A program made the translations under genes and the position numbers. A model generated the notes under the pieces. It saw nothing but the letters and a program-made list of their open reading frames with translations, made no database searches and was not told where the DNA came from. Source: Niebla homalea (lineage: Eukaryota; Ascomycota; Lecanoromycetes; Lecanorales; Ramalinaceae). From it: 64,000 nt of DNA. Location of the stretch: contig JAHGAU010000010.1 in assembly GCA_019925105.1 (NCBI GenBank), positions 124,001 to 188,000 of the forward strand, in the 5' to 3' direction. Shown here in pieces: positions 33,938 to 46,892 of this stretch. Position 1 is the stretch's first letter. Each line of letters opens with the position of its first letter.

Positions 33938-36222
33938 CTAGGAGATGTGAGGTAAATAAACAGACCAGGTTGGAACCTGGTAGGCCGCTGCTGGAAGATG
34001 GAAGAGATTGACGAAACACTCAACCACCAGATAGAGCCATGCCAGCATCCATACGGATAATATAGCTGGAAATACTCGGTAGCGATAGAAGGGATACAGC
34101 TCGTGACCGTCATTTGGGGGTCGACGTTCTGGAGAGGCCCTTCCCTGGTGTCTGTACCATCTCATAACGAGCAGGAGGAACAAGATGAAAGGTAGACCAC
34201 ATATCAATATGCAGATGGAACTTCGCCACATGACTAGCTCTGGCCTCGATAGAGAATCCACTGACCATGCCAAGGCATGAAACCCGCCATACACTGCGGA
34301 TGCTACACTGATGCCAAGTGCCATCATTTGGTCTTCCATCCAGTCTGATTCAGGCCAGTCCTCGCATTTCCGCAGTAATATTTCTCGCCGCCTTGGCTCA
34401 GCTTGGGAATCTCCATTGCATAGTAAAGGTGCGCTCCATCCCCGGGTCCAACGTTCGCCATCTTGTGGCCTCAAAGTGATGACTGGAAGAATTGGGAGAT
34501 CATATGACGGCTGTCCAATTTCGGGACGCACCTCAATAGTCGTAACAGTCTTGGTTCCTCCTTTGAGTACATCGTGGACCCAAGCTGGTTGCTCTAGTTG
34601 GAGAGTCTTACAGAGTTGAAAGCTATCCTTGACCCTCCAACCCGTGCCGTCCAGAGCGTCACCAGGACTAAGTCAATCGCCTCTCCGCTTTGCGGGCTAC
34701 TGTGTCCTCCCTGCCACTGTGATTTACGATCCCGTTCCACCTGATTGAGCTCTGTCAAATGCTGCAGCTGTTTGACCAACTCTTGGGCCTGATTTTGAGT
34801 CAGCATAGCCGCACGATAAAGGGCTTTCTAGTCTAACGCAGTCTTCTTGCCTTTCCACTGGGTGCAATTCGTGCGGAAACGCCCGATTAACCTTACAAAT
34901 GCAGTGGTCTGATGATCTTCTCAAGAAATGATAACAGGTGGCGGGTATCAGAAGTTCCTCTCACCTGCGGGGTCTCCTGGAACGCATCGTCTCCATCCAG
35001 CCGAATCCGTATTCTTTTGGCGGCTTCGGTCACGACGGACGACACATGATTAGCCATACATTCATAAGTACGCCTGTTTGTTAAGGTGGGGCTGGGAAAG
35101 GTGAGGGGAAAGTCCACATCGAACAGTTTCTCCCACCAGAGGACATATATCACCAATGCACAAATAGCATGACCAAACGTGTTAAGCTCCAAGAGACTTA
35201 TGGGGATCTGTTGAATGACTGGTTTTGGAAGTCAGTGATCAATGGACCGATACGGTACTTTGAGTGCAATACTCACAGCGCGTAAGACATTGCGCAATAA
35301 ACCACGATGCTTGGAGGCAAACAAAGCCCTTCTTGAAGCTATCCGCTTTGCTCTTGGACTCGACTGCTTCCTCTGAGAGTTCCTCTAGGAAACTTCGACT
35401 GGACCCTTCATGCACTAGAAGCTGTAGTGCAGGTTTATCAAGGAACAAGATTTCGCTACTGCCAGCTTGATCCCGTGTTTCCTTCTGAACTGGGTGAATC
35501 TGGTCATATAGGCGAACGGCAATACCGCCCATTGTTGAGGCGAAGAAGCCATGCACCAATGTCCAGCTTATCTTTGTCATGCCTTCTTTCCTATCCCATT
35601 CTCCCCAGGGCAAATAATCGATAGGAAACGAAAACGGCGGCACAACAGGGGAAGTAAGGACCTTTTCTCGCTGAGGATGAACAGTCAGTCGCCATCTAAG
35701 CGTAAAGCGTAACGAATATTGATGCGTATTTCACATACTGGATTAATTGGAGAAGCCCTTTGGCCGAGGGACTTGTCCTTGTGATCAGATGCCTTCCGAG
35801 TCATCCTCAGTCGCCTTCGATAATACCAGCGACAAGGCGTCCCTGCCGATCCCTCTATCAAATTGACCATCAACATCATCTGAATGGCTTTTCGTCTCTA
35901 GGACCTGTTCGAAGACATTTCAGCGAGCAAGGTCATGCAAAAGACAACGATGTGGCCAGTGGGCCAAGCAAGAAGGGCAGTCTTACCAGGCAGTGTAGGC
36001 CACCATCTCAGGCGCAAAGAGCGCCAGCAAAAGCCAATCCACCTTTGTCTTCGTTCGCTTCAACCAAGATGTTCCAGCACGAGGTACAGTCAGATGTACC
36101 GCAGACCAAATACACAGCAGTAGGGTGATTAGGCAAGTACAAGATGCCAAAGGCGCCTCGACCATTGCAGCTGGCCCCCACGTCACAATATCTGTGGCGT
36201 TTCCGAATAGACTTGCACTCAT
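33938..36222 (-). CDS. Multi-pass membrane protein, tandem paralogue A
   Basis: A multi-exon gene of a fungal membrane family with no known function. Exon 1 (from 36222) has an FGNATD motif, LITLLLCIWSAVHLTVPRAG and LLLALFAPEMVAYTAW, ending at a GTAAG donor. Later exons carry LVHGFFASTMGGI (about 35550), LNTFGHAICALVIYVLWWEK (about 35150) and a final exon (about 33938-34640) with MALGISVASAVYGGFHALAW and YLVVECFVNLFHLPAAAYQV near the C-terminus. Exon order and intron positions match paralogue B. Near 34620-34700 the conserved LDGTGWRVK segment lies in a different frame from the preceding open frame. Either an intron ending TTGACTTAG or a frameshift sits there, so integrity is uncertain. Several helices place it in a membrane. 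Confidence 0.62.
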
Positions 36223-37104
36223 GCTCGGTTTCTATCAGATGACGACCCTCTTTGGTGCAGAAATTCAACAAAGCAGTGAAAGCTAACAATCGATGCTGAT
36301 ATCAATGAACAGACGTTGGTGGCATGATGAAAGACGAACAAGCGGAAATTTTTTTCGTCTACACAGCCTGAAACTCAGCCTGCGAGATCTATGGAAGGTA
36401 CTTAGGCCATCGGGGCCCCTTGAAATTCAAGACCAATTGACTCTTTGAGGTCTGTGCCTTTGCAGAGCTCATGTTCACTGTTATCGTTGCGATAGGCATC
36501 CATCGAGCTCGTCTCCTGCAACCTCCCGGAATAGCATCCGGTTGGACGCCTCTCGACGCACGCAGCTCCAGTGCGTAGTGTTACTGGCTTAGAGATAAGG
36601 CAAACAGGCAACAAGGCAATCTCTGCCATGTCACATAGTGGAGTCGGACTCCCTCATAAGACTCGTGCAGCTGTCAGGTTCTTGTAATTCTCACGACGGG
36701 AGCCACTCAAGGCCTTCCTTATCCCAGCTCATACGCCTGGCATTCAAGCACCCTTGTGCCGGAAAGGCAGTTGCAAGCGCTCTTTCGGCTCTGGAATTCA
36801 CTTCTCGATGCGCAGCGGTATAATATTATCACAGATGTGCAAATACGCCAGACTAGCTACAGTGGTCAATGTGCAACCAATTCAAAATCGTGACATGAAT
36901 GAGAGACCTACGAACCGTTGAGCCAAGAGAATTACGCAGTGCCCCTAGACATGGCCATGCCCTCCAACTTTCATTTACTCCGTCGCGGTTATAAGCTATC
37001 TTGCCAGCTTTCCAACCGTCACATTCTCCATGAAACCCGACTGATAATCATTCCTCGAGCCTGCGCCACTGGTATGGACTTCTAACTTCAACAATGAGAG
37101 TGCC
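36223..37104. other. Spacer between tandem paralogues
   Basis: About 880 bases with no supported gene. It holds the promoter of paralogue A and the 3' end of paralogue B. Confidence 0.4.
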
Positions 37105-39351
37105 CTAGGATATATGAGGGACGTAAACCGTCCACCTGGGCACCTTGTAGACTCCGGCAGGCAGATTGAAGAGGTTGATGAAGCATTCAACAACCAGATA
37201 TGCTCGAGCCAGCAAGTAAAGCAGTAGTACAGGGACCCACACAAGCCGCGCCGCATTCACGATGAGGTACTTCGAGTCGGAGAAACGCTTCTTCCCTCTA
37301 TCAGCCAGGACCATTGGGACGAGGATCGCGGGCAATCCGCTCATAACTGCACATGCAGATATACGCCATAGTAGTCGTTGGGAGTTGTGGTCGAAAGTTG
37401 CAGACCAGGCCAAGGCGTGCAAGCCCCCATAGATGAAGCCGGCTAGGCTAAATCCGAGCAACAGTGAAGGGTGCTCGATTGAGGACTTCCTGGGCCAATC
37501 GGTACAACGTCGGACGAGCGTTGTGTCATAGGTGTCGCAGCCATGTCTGTCACAGGCTCTACTCCTCTCTTTTTCAAACAAAGGGGCAGTCCAAGCCGAT
37601 CTCCAGCGACTGACATCTAGTGAAGCAAGACTTATCATTGGCAGCGTTCCCTGCAATAGGCAGTCTCCACGCTCCAAACGCACTTCATCATTTCCCGCAT
37701 TCCAATTGCTTTCTTGGAGACATTCTTGCACCCATTGGAAAGATACCGGATCTTTGACGTGGGCGAAGAGTTCTGCAGGGACTTTCACCCTCCATCCAGT
37801 TCCGTCCAATCTCTGACCTGAATGAAGCGTCACAGGATCTGGAGGCTTAGTTGAGGGCGAAGTATCATCGATGCGCGAAATGCGAAAACGTTCAACCTGA
37901 CGTAAAGGGAGTTCTCGCAGGGCGGCATCATCCCTCGGGGGAAAGCCATCTTCCCGAGCAGCCTTGTCACAAGGGATGATAAGGTCAAGTTCCACGTGCA
38001 TATACTTGAAGACTTCACGCTCAACTCTCTAGTGGCACTCGGATTAGTATAGGTGGAAGACGACGAAGTATAGATTGACATGTATATCATTCCTTCCCAT
38101 TTAGTGGGGAAAGCCAACAAAGTGAACGTGCGAGCCACAAGCGGGCAAGAATGACCATACATACAAGATGAAGCAAGATGGGAAGGAGCAGGAGGTTCTT
38201 ACCTTCCTGAACTCTGGGTATCGTTTGTCACCTCGGATCCGAGCTTTGATCTGTTTAATGGCTTCCGTCGCACCAGATGAAGGTGTTTTCATCAGTTCAA
38301 GAGCCCGACGTTTCTCAAGCATTGGGCTCTCGAAAACATTGGGGTAGTCAACATCGAAGGGCTTATTCCACCACAGGATATATATCAGTATTGCACATAC
38401 TGCATGACCGAAGGTGTTCAGCTCCAGAAGGCTGATGGGAATATGTTGAATGACTAAATATCTTAGATCGTGTTCTGATCTCCAGTACCAATATCAGATC
38501 TGTACTTACGTCTTGTTATACATTGTGTGATGAACCACAAAGCCTGGAGGCAGACGAGAGCTTTGGCGACCGCGCTGGCTCTACTCTTTGAACCTATCGC
38601 GTTCTCCGAGATTGGAGGAAGCCACCGCTTAAATTGATCCCTTTCGTCAACAAGTCTGAGTCCTCGCGCATTGAGAAAGCAAATTTCCTTGGTTTCGAAC
38701 TCCGCAAAATGCTGCGACTCATGGAATTTGTTAATTTGAATGCCGAAACCACCCATCGAAGCGAAGAAGCCATGCGCTAAGGACCAAGGCTCTGCCTGGG
38801 CTAGGTCTTCTCGTACTTCAGAGGTTGGTTTCTATCGGGATGTCAGCGTATGGAATTCGAGATTACTCATAGAGGTCAGGAGTACCCGCTGAATTCCTCG
38901 CACCAGCGACGCGCAGTCATTCTTAATTTCTCCCGTTGTCCTTTTGATCCAGGAGCGAGGTTCATCAACGTCCCTATAACGGTTGACCATCATGGTTACC
39001 TTGGCAGCCTCCTGTCTCTGGTACCTATCATAAAGATTTTCATCTTAGCATGCCTTTATAACAGCAGCATGACGGCCTGACAGGGGCGCATCAGGCGGTC
39101 TTCAGTAATACGTACCAAGCGGTATAGGCCACCATCTCCGGAGCAAGAAGTCCTAGGATCAACCATCCAACCTTGCGCAAGTACAGACCAAATGGATCTC
39201 CTGGTGCAGGGACATTGAGGTGAACAGCAGTCCAGACACAAAGTATCATAGTAAGAATACATGTGGACAAAACGTCAAAGGTGCCCCGGCTTTCGTTGCT
39301 AGGCTTCCAGTGGATTCTGTCAGTCGCATTGCCGAAGACCACTGAGCTCAT
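37105..39351 (-). CDS. Multi-pass membrane protein, tandem paralogue B
   Basis: Same family, orientation and exon layout as its neighbour. Exon 1 (from 39351) reads FGNATDRIHW, ILTMILCVWTAVHLNVPAPG and VGWLILGLLAPEMVAYTAW, ending at a GTACGT donor. A second exon at about 38880-39040 carries RQEAAKVTMMVNRY. The third (about 38520-38830) has WSLAHGFFASMGGFGIQ, the fourth (about 38230-38460) LNTFGHAVCAILIYILWW, and the last (from about 38000) a long domain with LDGTGWRVKVP, IYGGLHALAWSA, then LVVECFINLFNLPAGVYKVP and VYVPHIS at the end. The final exon is open for 298 codons. It looks intact and so may be the functional copy. Function is unknown. Confidence 0.7.
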
Positions 39352-42300
39352 CTTCGTTCTGCAATGCCGTTAAAGGCAGTGATACGTGTAGGTGAGGTGA
39401 GTGTTGTTTGCACAGCCGTCTATGAACGCTTTGCAATGTTCAAACCATTTAGTCGAAGTACAAGGCAACAATTTAACCAATTTCCCCATCCCCTGTATCC
39501 TCTCTTTCAGGTTAAGGCATACTGGGGAAATCCGCGAGATCAGCACTGTGCATGATATGACATCTGTGACCTCGAGTCCAATTATAGATAATTGTGGAGA
39601 ATACCGCCGCGATATGTACCCTCTCGAGTACTGCTCTGCAGCTACCCGAGGCGGCCGTCCATTTACCACTCAATCAAACACCAGTTCCTATGATAAATGA
39701 TGTAATTGCGGAACTATGTTCAGGTGTTCTCGTGATTTCAGGAAATGAAGGTCGATCCAAGCACCAAAAATTTTAACATCATGTTCTCTTTATCAAGGTC
39801 TCCATCGGGGCTCAGGAAACGCTCATCACTTTCTCTTGCTTCATGCACCACAAGTACGGAATACCAAAATTCTTTTTACTACCATACATGAAAACTTTTC
39901 AAGGATCGAAAATGTGATGGATGCCCTGAGACTCCAAGGCGAAGTCCGGAGACTGCCTCGAACGCTGATTTCGATGATCGTCGAAACCATCTAGCCTATC
40001 GGACTGACACCACCTACATCGTCACATCCAAGAATCGTCATTCGGATTCGAGATCGGCAGTCGGCGCTTCAACGGGATATTGACATTGCATGATCGCTGT
40101 ATAAATAGCACCTATCAAGAACCTGCCACCCTCTGAAACGCATACGAGGTATGCACGAACATTCCATATTGACAAACCATATTTCTGACATGATCTATTG
40201 GCTTACCATGTTCCAGCCTGCTTGATCAATACTGCAGACACTCAAATCCCATTTTATAGCATTCACCCCCTGCGGTAATCACTGCATCCACACAACGTTT
40301 CATCTGCACACCATCCACAATGGAAAAGCCGCATCCCGACTCCGAGGAGGATCACATCAGCCTCTGAAGTCACACCGAGCTCAAGCTCGTCTCATCAACA
40401 TTACCGACGGGTAATGACAGCACCGAAACGACGTTCCGCCTGCACAACATCACGGAACGACTCCATGCTTGTACGCCACGCAATCGTCGACAACGAGTTC
40501 TACGTGATGGTGAGTGCAGCTCAATTATGGTCTTATTGGCTCAGCTGGTTGATGGAGCCCCATCAATGTTAGATTAATGCAGAGAGGAAGGCGTTCGGCA
40601 ACGACGGAAAGCTGCTTCAGCATCTTACGTACCAATTGATCCCCTGACTGAAATCTTCATCCTTCGACGGGCATCGACTGGGGTGCCGTAGCCGACACCA
40701 TACCTCTTGCTAGCCGCAAAATGATGACTGAAGGATCGCTTTTGGCGAATCTATCCAAGGGGTACTCTGAAGGACGTGTGCCTATCTTTGGACTTCGAAT
40801 GATCAGACCCCCTAACGAAAAAGAGATCATAGACAGGCGGAAGCAGGCCTCGGACTCGAAACTTCCTAGGTATGCAGTTGCAAAGCATTCGTCTGAATTG
40901 GGACCCATCATGGAAGTCTTCTGCATGGGTGGTGACGTATTCAAGACAGCCAGGCACAGTCTGAAACATTATTTGCACCGTCATATTCGTACAGACATTA
41001 TGACAGTGAAACCGTAAGCATACACGACGCTGACACTCACAGTGGCGTTCGTGCATTTCAGCAACGAGGCAATTGATTGAGAAGGCATTGCCGAGCCGAA
41101 GATGATGTCTACACGATGAAAATTGTATAGTAATACTTCTGGGTTCAGTAAGGGGTCTCGCAGCGGTGGACTCGCTTTCAGAAAAGCTCATAAAAAACAC
41201 CGATGTCAAGGATGAAGAAAGCGTTTCGACGACAGAAGTCAACCAATTGGAACGTGCAGATATTGAAAGTCCCACAGACAAAGAGTTGAGCATCTAAAAG
41301 GGCTCTGACTGATAAAACAGCTGATGTCTAGCAAGAGCGACAATAGAAAGTAGAACAAAGCACACAATGCTATGTTTTCACTTCAGCGGCAGAACTCTGT
41401 CCATCCAAGTCAATCAATGATGAAGTAGAATGGAGGAAACACTGCCTCAGCACTACATAATTGAAAGGCAGGCTTACGACCCTTGTATAAAGCTTTCAAG
41501 TAGGTAAGCGATCTTACCTTGGATACTCACATATTTCCAGTTTACCCCCTAGACGTCGATGCGTGCTGGCATACACGCAAGTGTATCACGCCGTTCTACA
41601 TCTCATATGTCGAACATTACAATCCCTATTCGATTGTCTGGCGAATTGTGTGGACTTCGTGTGGACTTCGTGCGGAGTACGCTTCCATCATAAGAGCAGC
41701 CTACACAAGGGAAACCATCGTGAAAATGTTGGCTCAGGGGGCGAGAGAGAGAGAGAGAGGCGACGTGGGCTCACAGATGATAGCGGACGCCTTATGAGAC
41801 CAGTGCCCGGAAGGATGGGATCCATGTAATAAGGAACCGTCACGCTTACCAATTGTGTTTTCACAATTTCAAACCATTTTTTGTCAACATCAGATATTGT
41901 TCAGCCCATCTCAGGTGGAGCATTCATCGTGTTCTTCGTTACGTCTTCTTAGTGCTGTGAACTCTCAAGGTTTATGCTCATCATTCTCTTTATTCTCTGA
42001 TGAGTCGGTACATTCTCTTGCGAAGAACTTCAAAAATGTTTCACTTTTCAAAGTAAATCGTATTCCTATCCTCCACCAAGTTAAGATTCGAGAAGCGACA
42101 TTGCAATTGTCCATGTTGTGAGTGTATGGGATAGTAATGGAGGAAGGTGGTGACATGCTAGCGTTTCGTGAGTGCTGCACTTTTATTATCGACTATGCTG
42201 AAAACATTGTTGGTATTAAAACAGATGATCCGGAAAGACTGATCAAACTGGTATGGGGCAGCAGAGTAGAAGAGACTGCTTGAGGGACATGGTGCTTATA

Positions 42301-43254
42301 CCCAGACAGATATTGGTCGAATCTTCTGTTCATGGCTGTATCTGATCCTTGAAGGCAATCAAGACGCTTTCAACGATACTTGGAAAGATTGTCGGCCACA
42401 AAGTCAACTGCTCTACACATTTTTGCGGAGTCTCCCATTGTTCCCCCAGCTCATGTGGTCTTGATTCGAAACGACTGAGCAGTCAAGACCGTCTCTACGT
42501 TCTTCGTCACTGTTCTGGCTAATACTACCGATGTCTTCTCTAGGTACAATTCCATTGGCAGTGTTGGCCGTGGCGAGCATATTCTACCCCCTTGCTCAGT
42601 GTCCCAGGATAGGGCGATCTTCAGTGGGAGAGGAAATGTGTGGCCTCCAAGTCTTGGATTCATGGGTCTCTGATCTCATGTGAGCAGCCATTGAGATCTG
42701 GCAAGGAGTCGAATGAGGGCCATCTCACCATCGTCGAAGATTACCATGGCATACTGAGTCTCGCAGCCAGCACTTGTGAGAATGCTGACGTGTTGCAGTC
42801 TCACCTGGGATGATTATGCAGGAGTCGATCCGGGGAGTCCTCGTCCGTTCTAAGGTCCGGTAAGGGCTCTTGTCCATCCTGGAGTATTTCAGGGTTTGAA
42901 ACGTTCTGGCGGAAACGCGACTGAGCTGGTGAATGGATATCGGTCCCTCCACAATGGAAGTCAGGATTGGTAAGCTTTAGAGGCATATCCAATGGCAAGC
43001 GTTCCTGGACCATTTGTTATCAATAGTCAGGCTCACAACGGGCATGAGATGAGCTTAAGCTACCTTTTGACGCCCGGCGAGGATGTGAACGTTGTCTCTC
43101 TAAACACGATTCGCGTTACCCAAGCTTCCATCCGTCTTGGCCGCTTATGCTCCGCGATGTATTCAAGAATGCCATCATTTACAATGACTCTCTCCACTTC
43201 AGCCCCTAGTTGACATTGCACCAATTATTTTGCACTTGGCTCTTCTTAGACATT
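39352..43254. other. Gene-poor 3.9-kb stretch, no supported gene
   Basis: Contains a short plus-strand frame at about 40652-41017 with coding-like composition (GIDWGAVADTIPLASRKMM, SEGRVPIFGLRMIRPP) but no recognised family, and a weaker one at 40321-40500. Stops break every longer reading. A GA dinucleotide run lies at 41743-41758. The rest shows nothing I can name. Decayed genes are possible. Confidence 0.35.
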
Positions 43255-44175
43255 TCACCTCGTTCGCCCGTCATTGACCTCCTCAACAGTTGCAATAAAC
43301 CTCTTCACATTGTGGGCGAACCTCCCCAGGAATAGGCCATCTAGCTCCCCCTTCAACCCGTCCCACACTCCAGGCCCCGCACTCCCTCCATAAAGCCATC
43401 TCACATCTCCACTCCTAGGACCCCCCAGCGCATCGCCACCCATCTGCCCGAATCCATTCGCATACGCCTTCAATTCCCTCACCACCCCATGAACATGCCC
43501 GGCATCCGCGGGCTCCTTGGCCCCAATCGCCCAGACAGGCTCGTACGCAAAGATGACCGTCGCGGTGCCCGGCAGCACCTCCAGTATCGCTCTAACCTGC
43601 GCCTCGCACTCCTTCGCCGCTACCTTTATCCCTTCCTCCCGCATCCCCTTCTCGAACTGGCGTTCATCCTCGTCATCCCGCTTCCCCTTCCGAAACGCTT
43701 GTGGCTGTTCTCTCTCCCCGATACACACAAGAGGTACCATCCCATTCCTCACCACCGCCTCTGCTTTCGCGGCCACGTGCTCGTCGGTCTCGTTCAGCGG
43801 CGGACGGCGGCGTTCCGCATGACCAATTTCCACAATGTCGCACCCCACTTGGTTCAGAATGACTGGGGATACCTCGCCCGTAAAGGCCCCCGTGTCTTCG
43901 GAATGGCAGTTCTGGGCGCCTAGGAGGATACGATCCTTGCGCTTGCTGGGACCGCTGGATTGGTTGGTATGGTCAGAGGCGTTCAGGACGGAAGCTGCGG
44001 CGGATAGGGCGGGAAAGGAGGGGATCAGGAAGAGGCCAAGATCGGGGGATGGGTATTCGCTTGGGAGGAGGGCCAGGAGGTCGGAGATGTAGGATGTGGT
44101 GGTGGGGAGGTCGAAGTAGCATTTTGTGGAGAAACCGACCAGACGGTGGGGGAGGGTGGATGGTGCGGTAGGCAT
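43255..44175 (-). CDS. Triosephosphate isomerase family paralogue
   Basis: A 306-residue TIM-barrel protein, longer than the roughly 250 residues of glycolytic TPI. Catalytic residues are retained: Lys18 in FSTKCYF, His119 in DIVEIGHAERR, Glu212 in AYEPVWAIG, and the phosphate loop YGGSAGPG near 262. The usual N-terminal G-x-N-W-K-M-N is replaced by VGFSTKC. There is an insertion rich in Asp/Glu/Arg/Lys before the catalytic loop (about residues 157-185). The housekeeping fungal TPI has the canonical N-terminus and introns, so this is likely a paralogue acting on another phosphorylated ketose or aldose. The substrate is not predictable from sequence alone. It is divergent from homocitrate synthase with a 366-base shared promoter. 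Confidence 0.85.
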   Translation of the reverse strand: MPTAPSTLPHRLVGFSTKCYFDLPTTTSYISDLLALLPSEYPSPDLGLFLIPSFPALSAAASVLNASDHTNQSSGPSKRKDRILLGAQNCHSEDTGAFTGEVSPVILNQVGCDIVEIGHAERRRPPLNETDEHVAAKAEAVVRNGMVPLVCIGEREQPQAFRKGKRDDEDERQFEKGMREEGIKVAAKECEAQVRAILEVLPGTATVIFAYEPVWAIGAKEPADAGHVHGVVRELKAYANGFGQMGGDALGGPRSGDVRWLYGGSAGPGVWDGLKGELDGLFLGRFAHNVKRFIATVEEVNDGRTR

Positions 44176-44541
44176 TGTAGAGTCAAATCGATTTATATGA
44201 TTGTTGCGAGACTCTGTATGTAATCAGAAAGAGCCATATTCCGTACAGTCAGCTGGTAGGTATAGAGAAGTAGATTCCAACCACGTGAATCGCGTGGCTC
44301 GTGCCCCTTGATCGACAAGCCCCACTGCCCCTTTCCCCACTACCCCCGCAGCCTAGAAATCACAAGGCCGAGGCGCGTTTCCGATGCCCTCGGCCGCACT
44401 TTCATTTCTATTGCCCACAATTATGACAAAAGTCCCGAACCAAACGCAAATTCTCGACGAGTGACTCACTCGACTTGCTTTTTCCAATAAAAAGATCCCT
44501 TTGGACACACAAACATCAATTGACAGCTTCGTACAGCCAAT
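44176..44541. promoter_or_regulatory. Shared divergent promoter, TPI paralogue / homocitrate synthase
   Basis: The two starts face away from each other. A TGACTCA core (GCN4/CpcA-type site, as expected for cross-pathway control of amino-acid genes) lies at 44462-44468, about 75 bases upstream of the homocitrate synthase ATG. Confidence 0.55.
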
Positions 44542-46509
44542 ATGTGTCCTACGTGCGATGCCAGCCAACAGGGAGCGGCCAATGGCACGCCCGCCATTCC
44601 CACTTCCCAGAATCCTCCCACCACGAACGGTACCTCTGCAGCAACAAATGGCCTCACGAATGGTTCAGGTAATGGGCATGCGCAAGAACATACCCCACAC
44701 AACCCTCGGCGGCAGCCTTTTGCATCCGTGGGCGATTACCTCTCCAACGTCTCCAACTTTGCAGTATGTAGCCTCTGAGAAGAGCTGGAAGACAGAGCGG
44801 CGGTGAAGGATACTGATGGGCACACAGATCATAGAGAGTACCTTAAGAGAAGGGGAGCAGTTCGCCAATGGTATAACAAATCACAGCCTGGGACATCCGT
44901 TCTAATGCCTGACCTTGTCCAGCCTTCTTTGACACCGACACCAAAGTACGCATCGCCAAAGCGCTGGACGCTTTTGGTGTGGAATATAGTGAGCATGCCC
45001 ACCATGCCACATACGCTCTGGTCCATCAGTTGACTTCTCTCCAGTCGAATTAACCAATCCCACGAGCTCCGAGCAATCACGTAAGGACTGCGAGATAATA
45101 TGCAAGCTGGGCTTGAAGGTTGCCTTCCACCATCTACATACACAATGACGGAGACTGAGCCATTCTGACGAGAAATGTCTATAGGCCAAGATCCTTACAC
45201 ATGTCCGATGTCACATGGACGATGCCAAATTGGCCGTTGAAACAGGGGGTAAATATATTAGAAATGTACTCATGGAAATTATTCAGAAGCTGACGTTCCC
45301 TTAGTCGATGGCCTTGACCTTGTCATTGGAACCTCCCCCCAGCTCATGCAACATTCCCACGGCAAGACCATGGACTATATACGTGTATGCCTTCGCCTAT
45401 TTCTTGCTCACATCTGACTCTCCTTCCCCTACCTCATTCTCATCCACCGGCCAGACCCTATCCACCACTAACAGATATATATTATATCCTAGGAAACCGC
45501 CCTCGAAGTCATCTCCTTCGTCAAATCCAAGGGCCTCGAAGTCCGCTTCTCCTCCGAAGATTCCTTCCGCTCCGACCTCGTCGACCTCCTCAACATCTAC
45601 AGCGCCGTCGACCGCATCGGCGGTGTCAACCGCGTCGGCATCGCCGACACCATCGGGGTGGCCAACCCGCGCCAAGTCTACGACCTCGTCCGCACCCTCC
45701 GCGGCTGCGTCCACTGCGACATCGAGACCCACATGCACAACGACACCGGCTGCGCCATCGCCAACTCCCTCTGCGCGCTCGAAGCCGGTGCCACCCACGT
45801 CGACACCTCCGTCCTGGGGATCGGCGAACGCAACGGCATCACCCCGCTCGGCGGCTTCGTCGCCCGGATGCTCACCCTGGACCGCGACTACGTGCGGGCC
45901 AAGTACGACCTGGCGAAGCTGAAGCCGCTCGAGGACCTCGTGGCCGCGGCCGTGGAGATCAACATCCCCTTCAACAACCCCGTCACCGGCTTCTGCGCCT
46001 TCACCCACAAGGCCGGCATCCACGCGAAAGCCATCCTGGCCAACCCGACCACCTACGAGATCATCAACCCGGCCGACTTCGGCATGACCCGCTACGTGCA
46101 CTTCGCCTCCCGCCTGACGGGTTGGAACGCCATCAAGAGCCGCGTCGAGCAGCTGGGCCTGGTGATGACGGACAGCCAGATCAAGCAGTGCACCGCCAAG
46201 ATCAAGGCCATGGCCGATGTGCGGCACCTCGCCATCGAGGACATCGACAGCATCATCAACGAGTTCGAGCAGAATCTGGGGAGGAGCGAGGGCCAGGAGA
46301 TGCCCCTGCTGAAGGGTCTGACCCTGGGGGAGAAGCAGCAGTTCGAGGTCAAGGAGAGGGAGATGGCCGCCGAGCCCGAAGCCAGGGAGTTGCATCATGT
46401 GGTGGAAGAGCAGACGAGGGTGTTGAATGGGCATGGAGGCGTGGAGGCGAGGGAGGAGAAGGTGGAGGCGTTGAATGGGGAGGGGGTTGTTGCTAATGGG
46501 ACTGCTTAG
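44542..46509 (+). CDS. Homocitrate synthase (alpha-aminoadipate lysine pathway)
   Basis: Catalyses acetyl-CoA plus 2-oxoglutarate to homocitrate, the first committed and lysine-inhibited step of fungal lysine synthesis. Exons: 44542-44763, 44828-44870, 44923-44988, 45045-45118, 45185-45248, 45305-45384, 45493-46509, in phase, 521 residues. Motifs: [19 protein letters not shown] (catalytic and metal-binding start of the HMGL-like barrel), [30 protein letters not shown], then [13 protein letters not shown] (the H-x-H metal site) and [11 protein letters not shown]. The N-terminus (MCPTCDAS, then an Asn/Thr/Gly-rich stretch) is poorly conserved in the family and gives no clear mitochondrial signal. 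The last exon is strongly GC-biased, consistent with high expression. A TGACTCA site lies upstream. Confidence 0.96.
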
Positions 46510-46892
46510 ATGGATGGGTGGGTGGGTGGGTCGGTGTGGGTCGGGGGAGCACGAACCAAGAGTGGCGAAAAGGCGGCAGTGGGAAAGGGGTAAAAAGGGG
46601 AACACGCAACATTTGTTGCTCGATTCCAAAAAAAAAAAAGTCCATGGGAGGCGGATGTGTGTACCAATTGTTTTTGCTGCAATGTAGATACCAACGCTGT
46701 TCAATGGATTCCATTTGGATTTTGAGTCATCTCTAAAAAAAAAAAGGGACAACATCTTGTATCTCTCTTTCGTTTCTACTTACACAAGACCGATTCATAT
46801 CCCTTTGCCCCCGTTTCCACCCCCCCCCCCCCCTCCTCCCCTTCCTCCCCTTGCTAGCTCACTCGTCAAGACCTCCCCCAAGGATCAACACG
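46510..46892. other. Convergent 3' region with A-runs and a C-run
   Basis: Between the stops of homocitrate synthase and the giant repeat gene. Contains GTGG repeats, two poly-A runs (about 46628-46639 and 46736-46745) and a C-run near 46818-46831. No gene is supported. Confidence 0.45.

Noticed and set aside
40321..41017. Gene with a short ATG frame followed by a second exon
   Set aside because: Stops interrupt every join I tried and no family is recognisable, so it is left as unassigned.
45387..46496. 369-codon plus-strand frame over homocitrate synthase, Arg/Pro/His rich
   Set aside because: A shifted frame of the same exon with low-complexity composition and no domain.
45397..46755. 452-codon minus-strand frame over homocitrate synthase
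   Set aside because: A mirror frame of a GC-biased real exon. The plus-strand protein matches homocitrate synthase motifs throughout.
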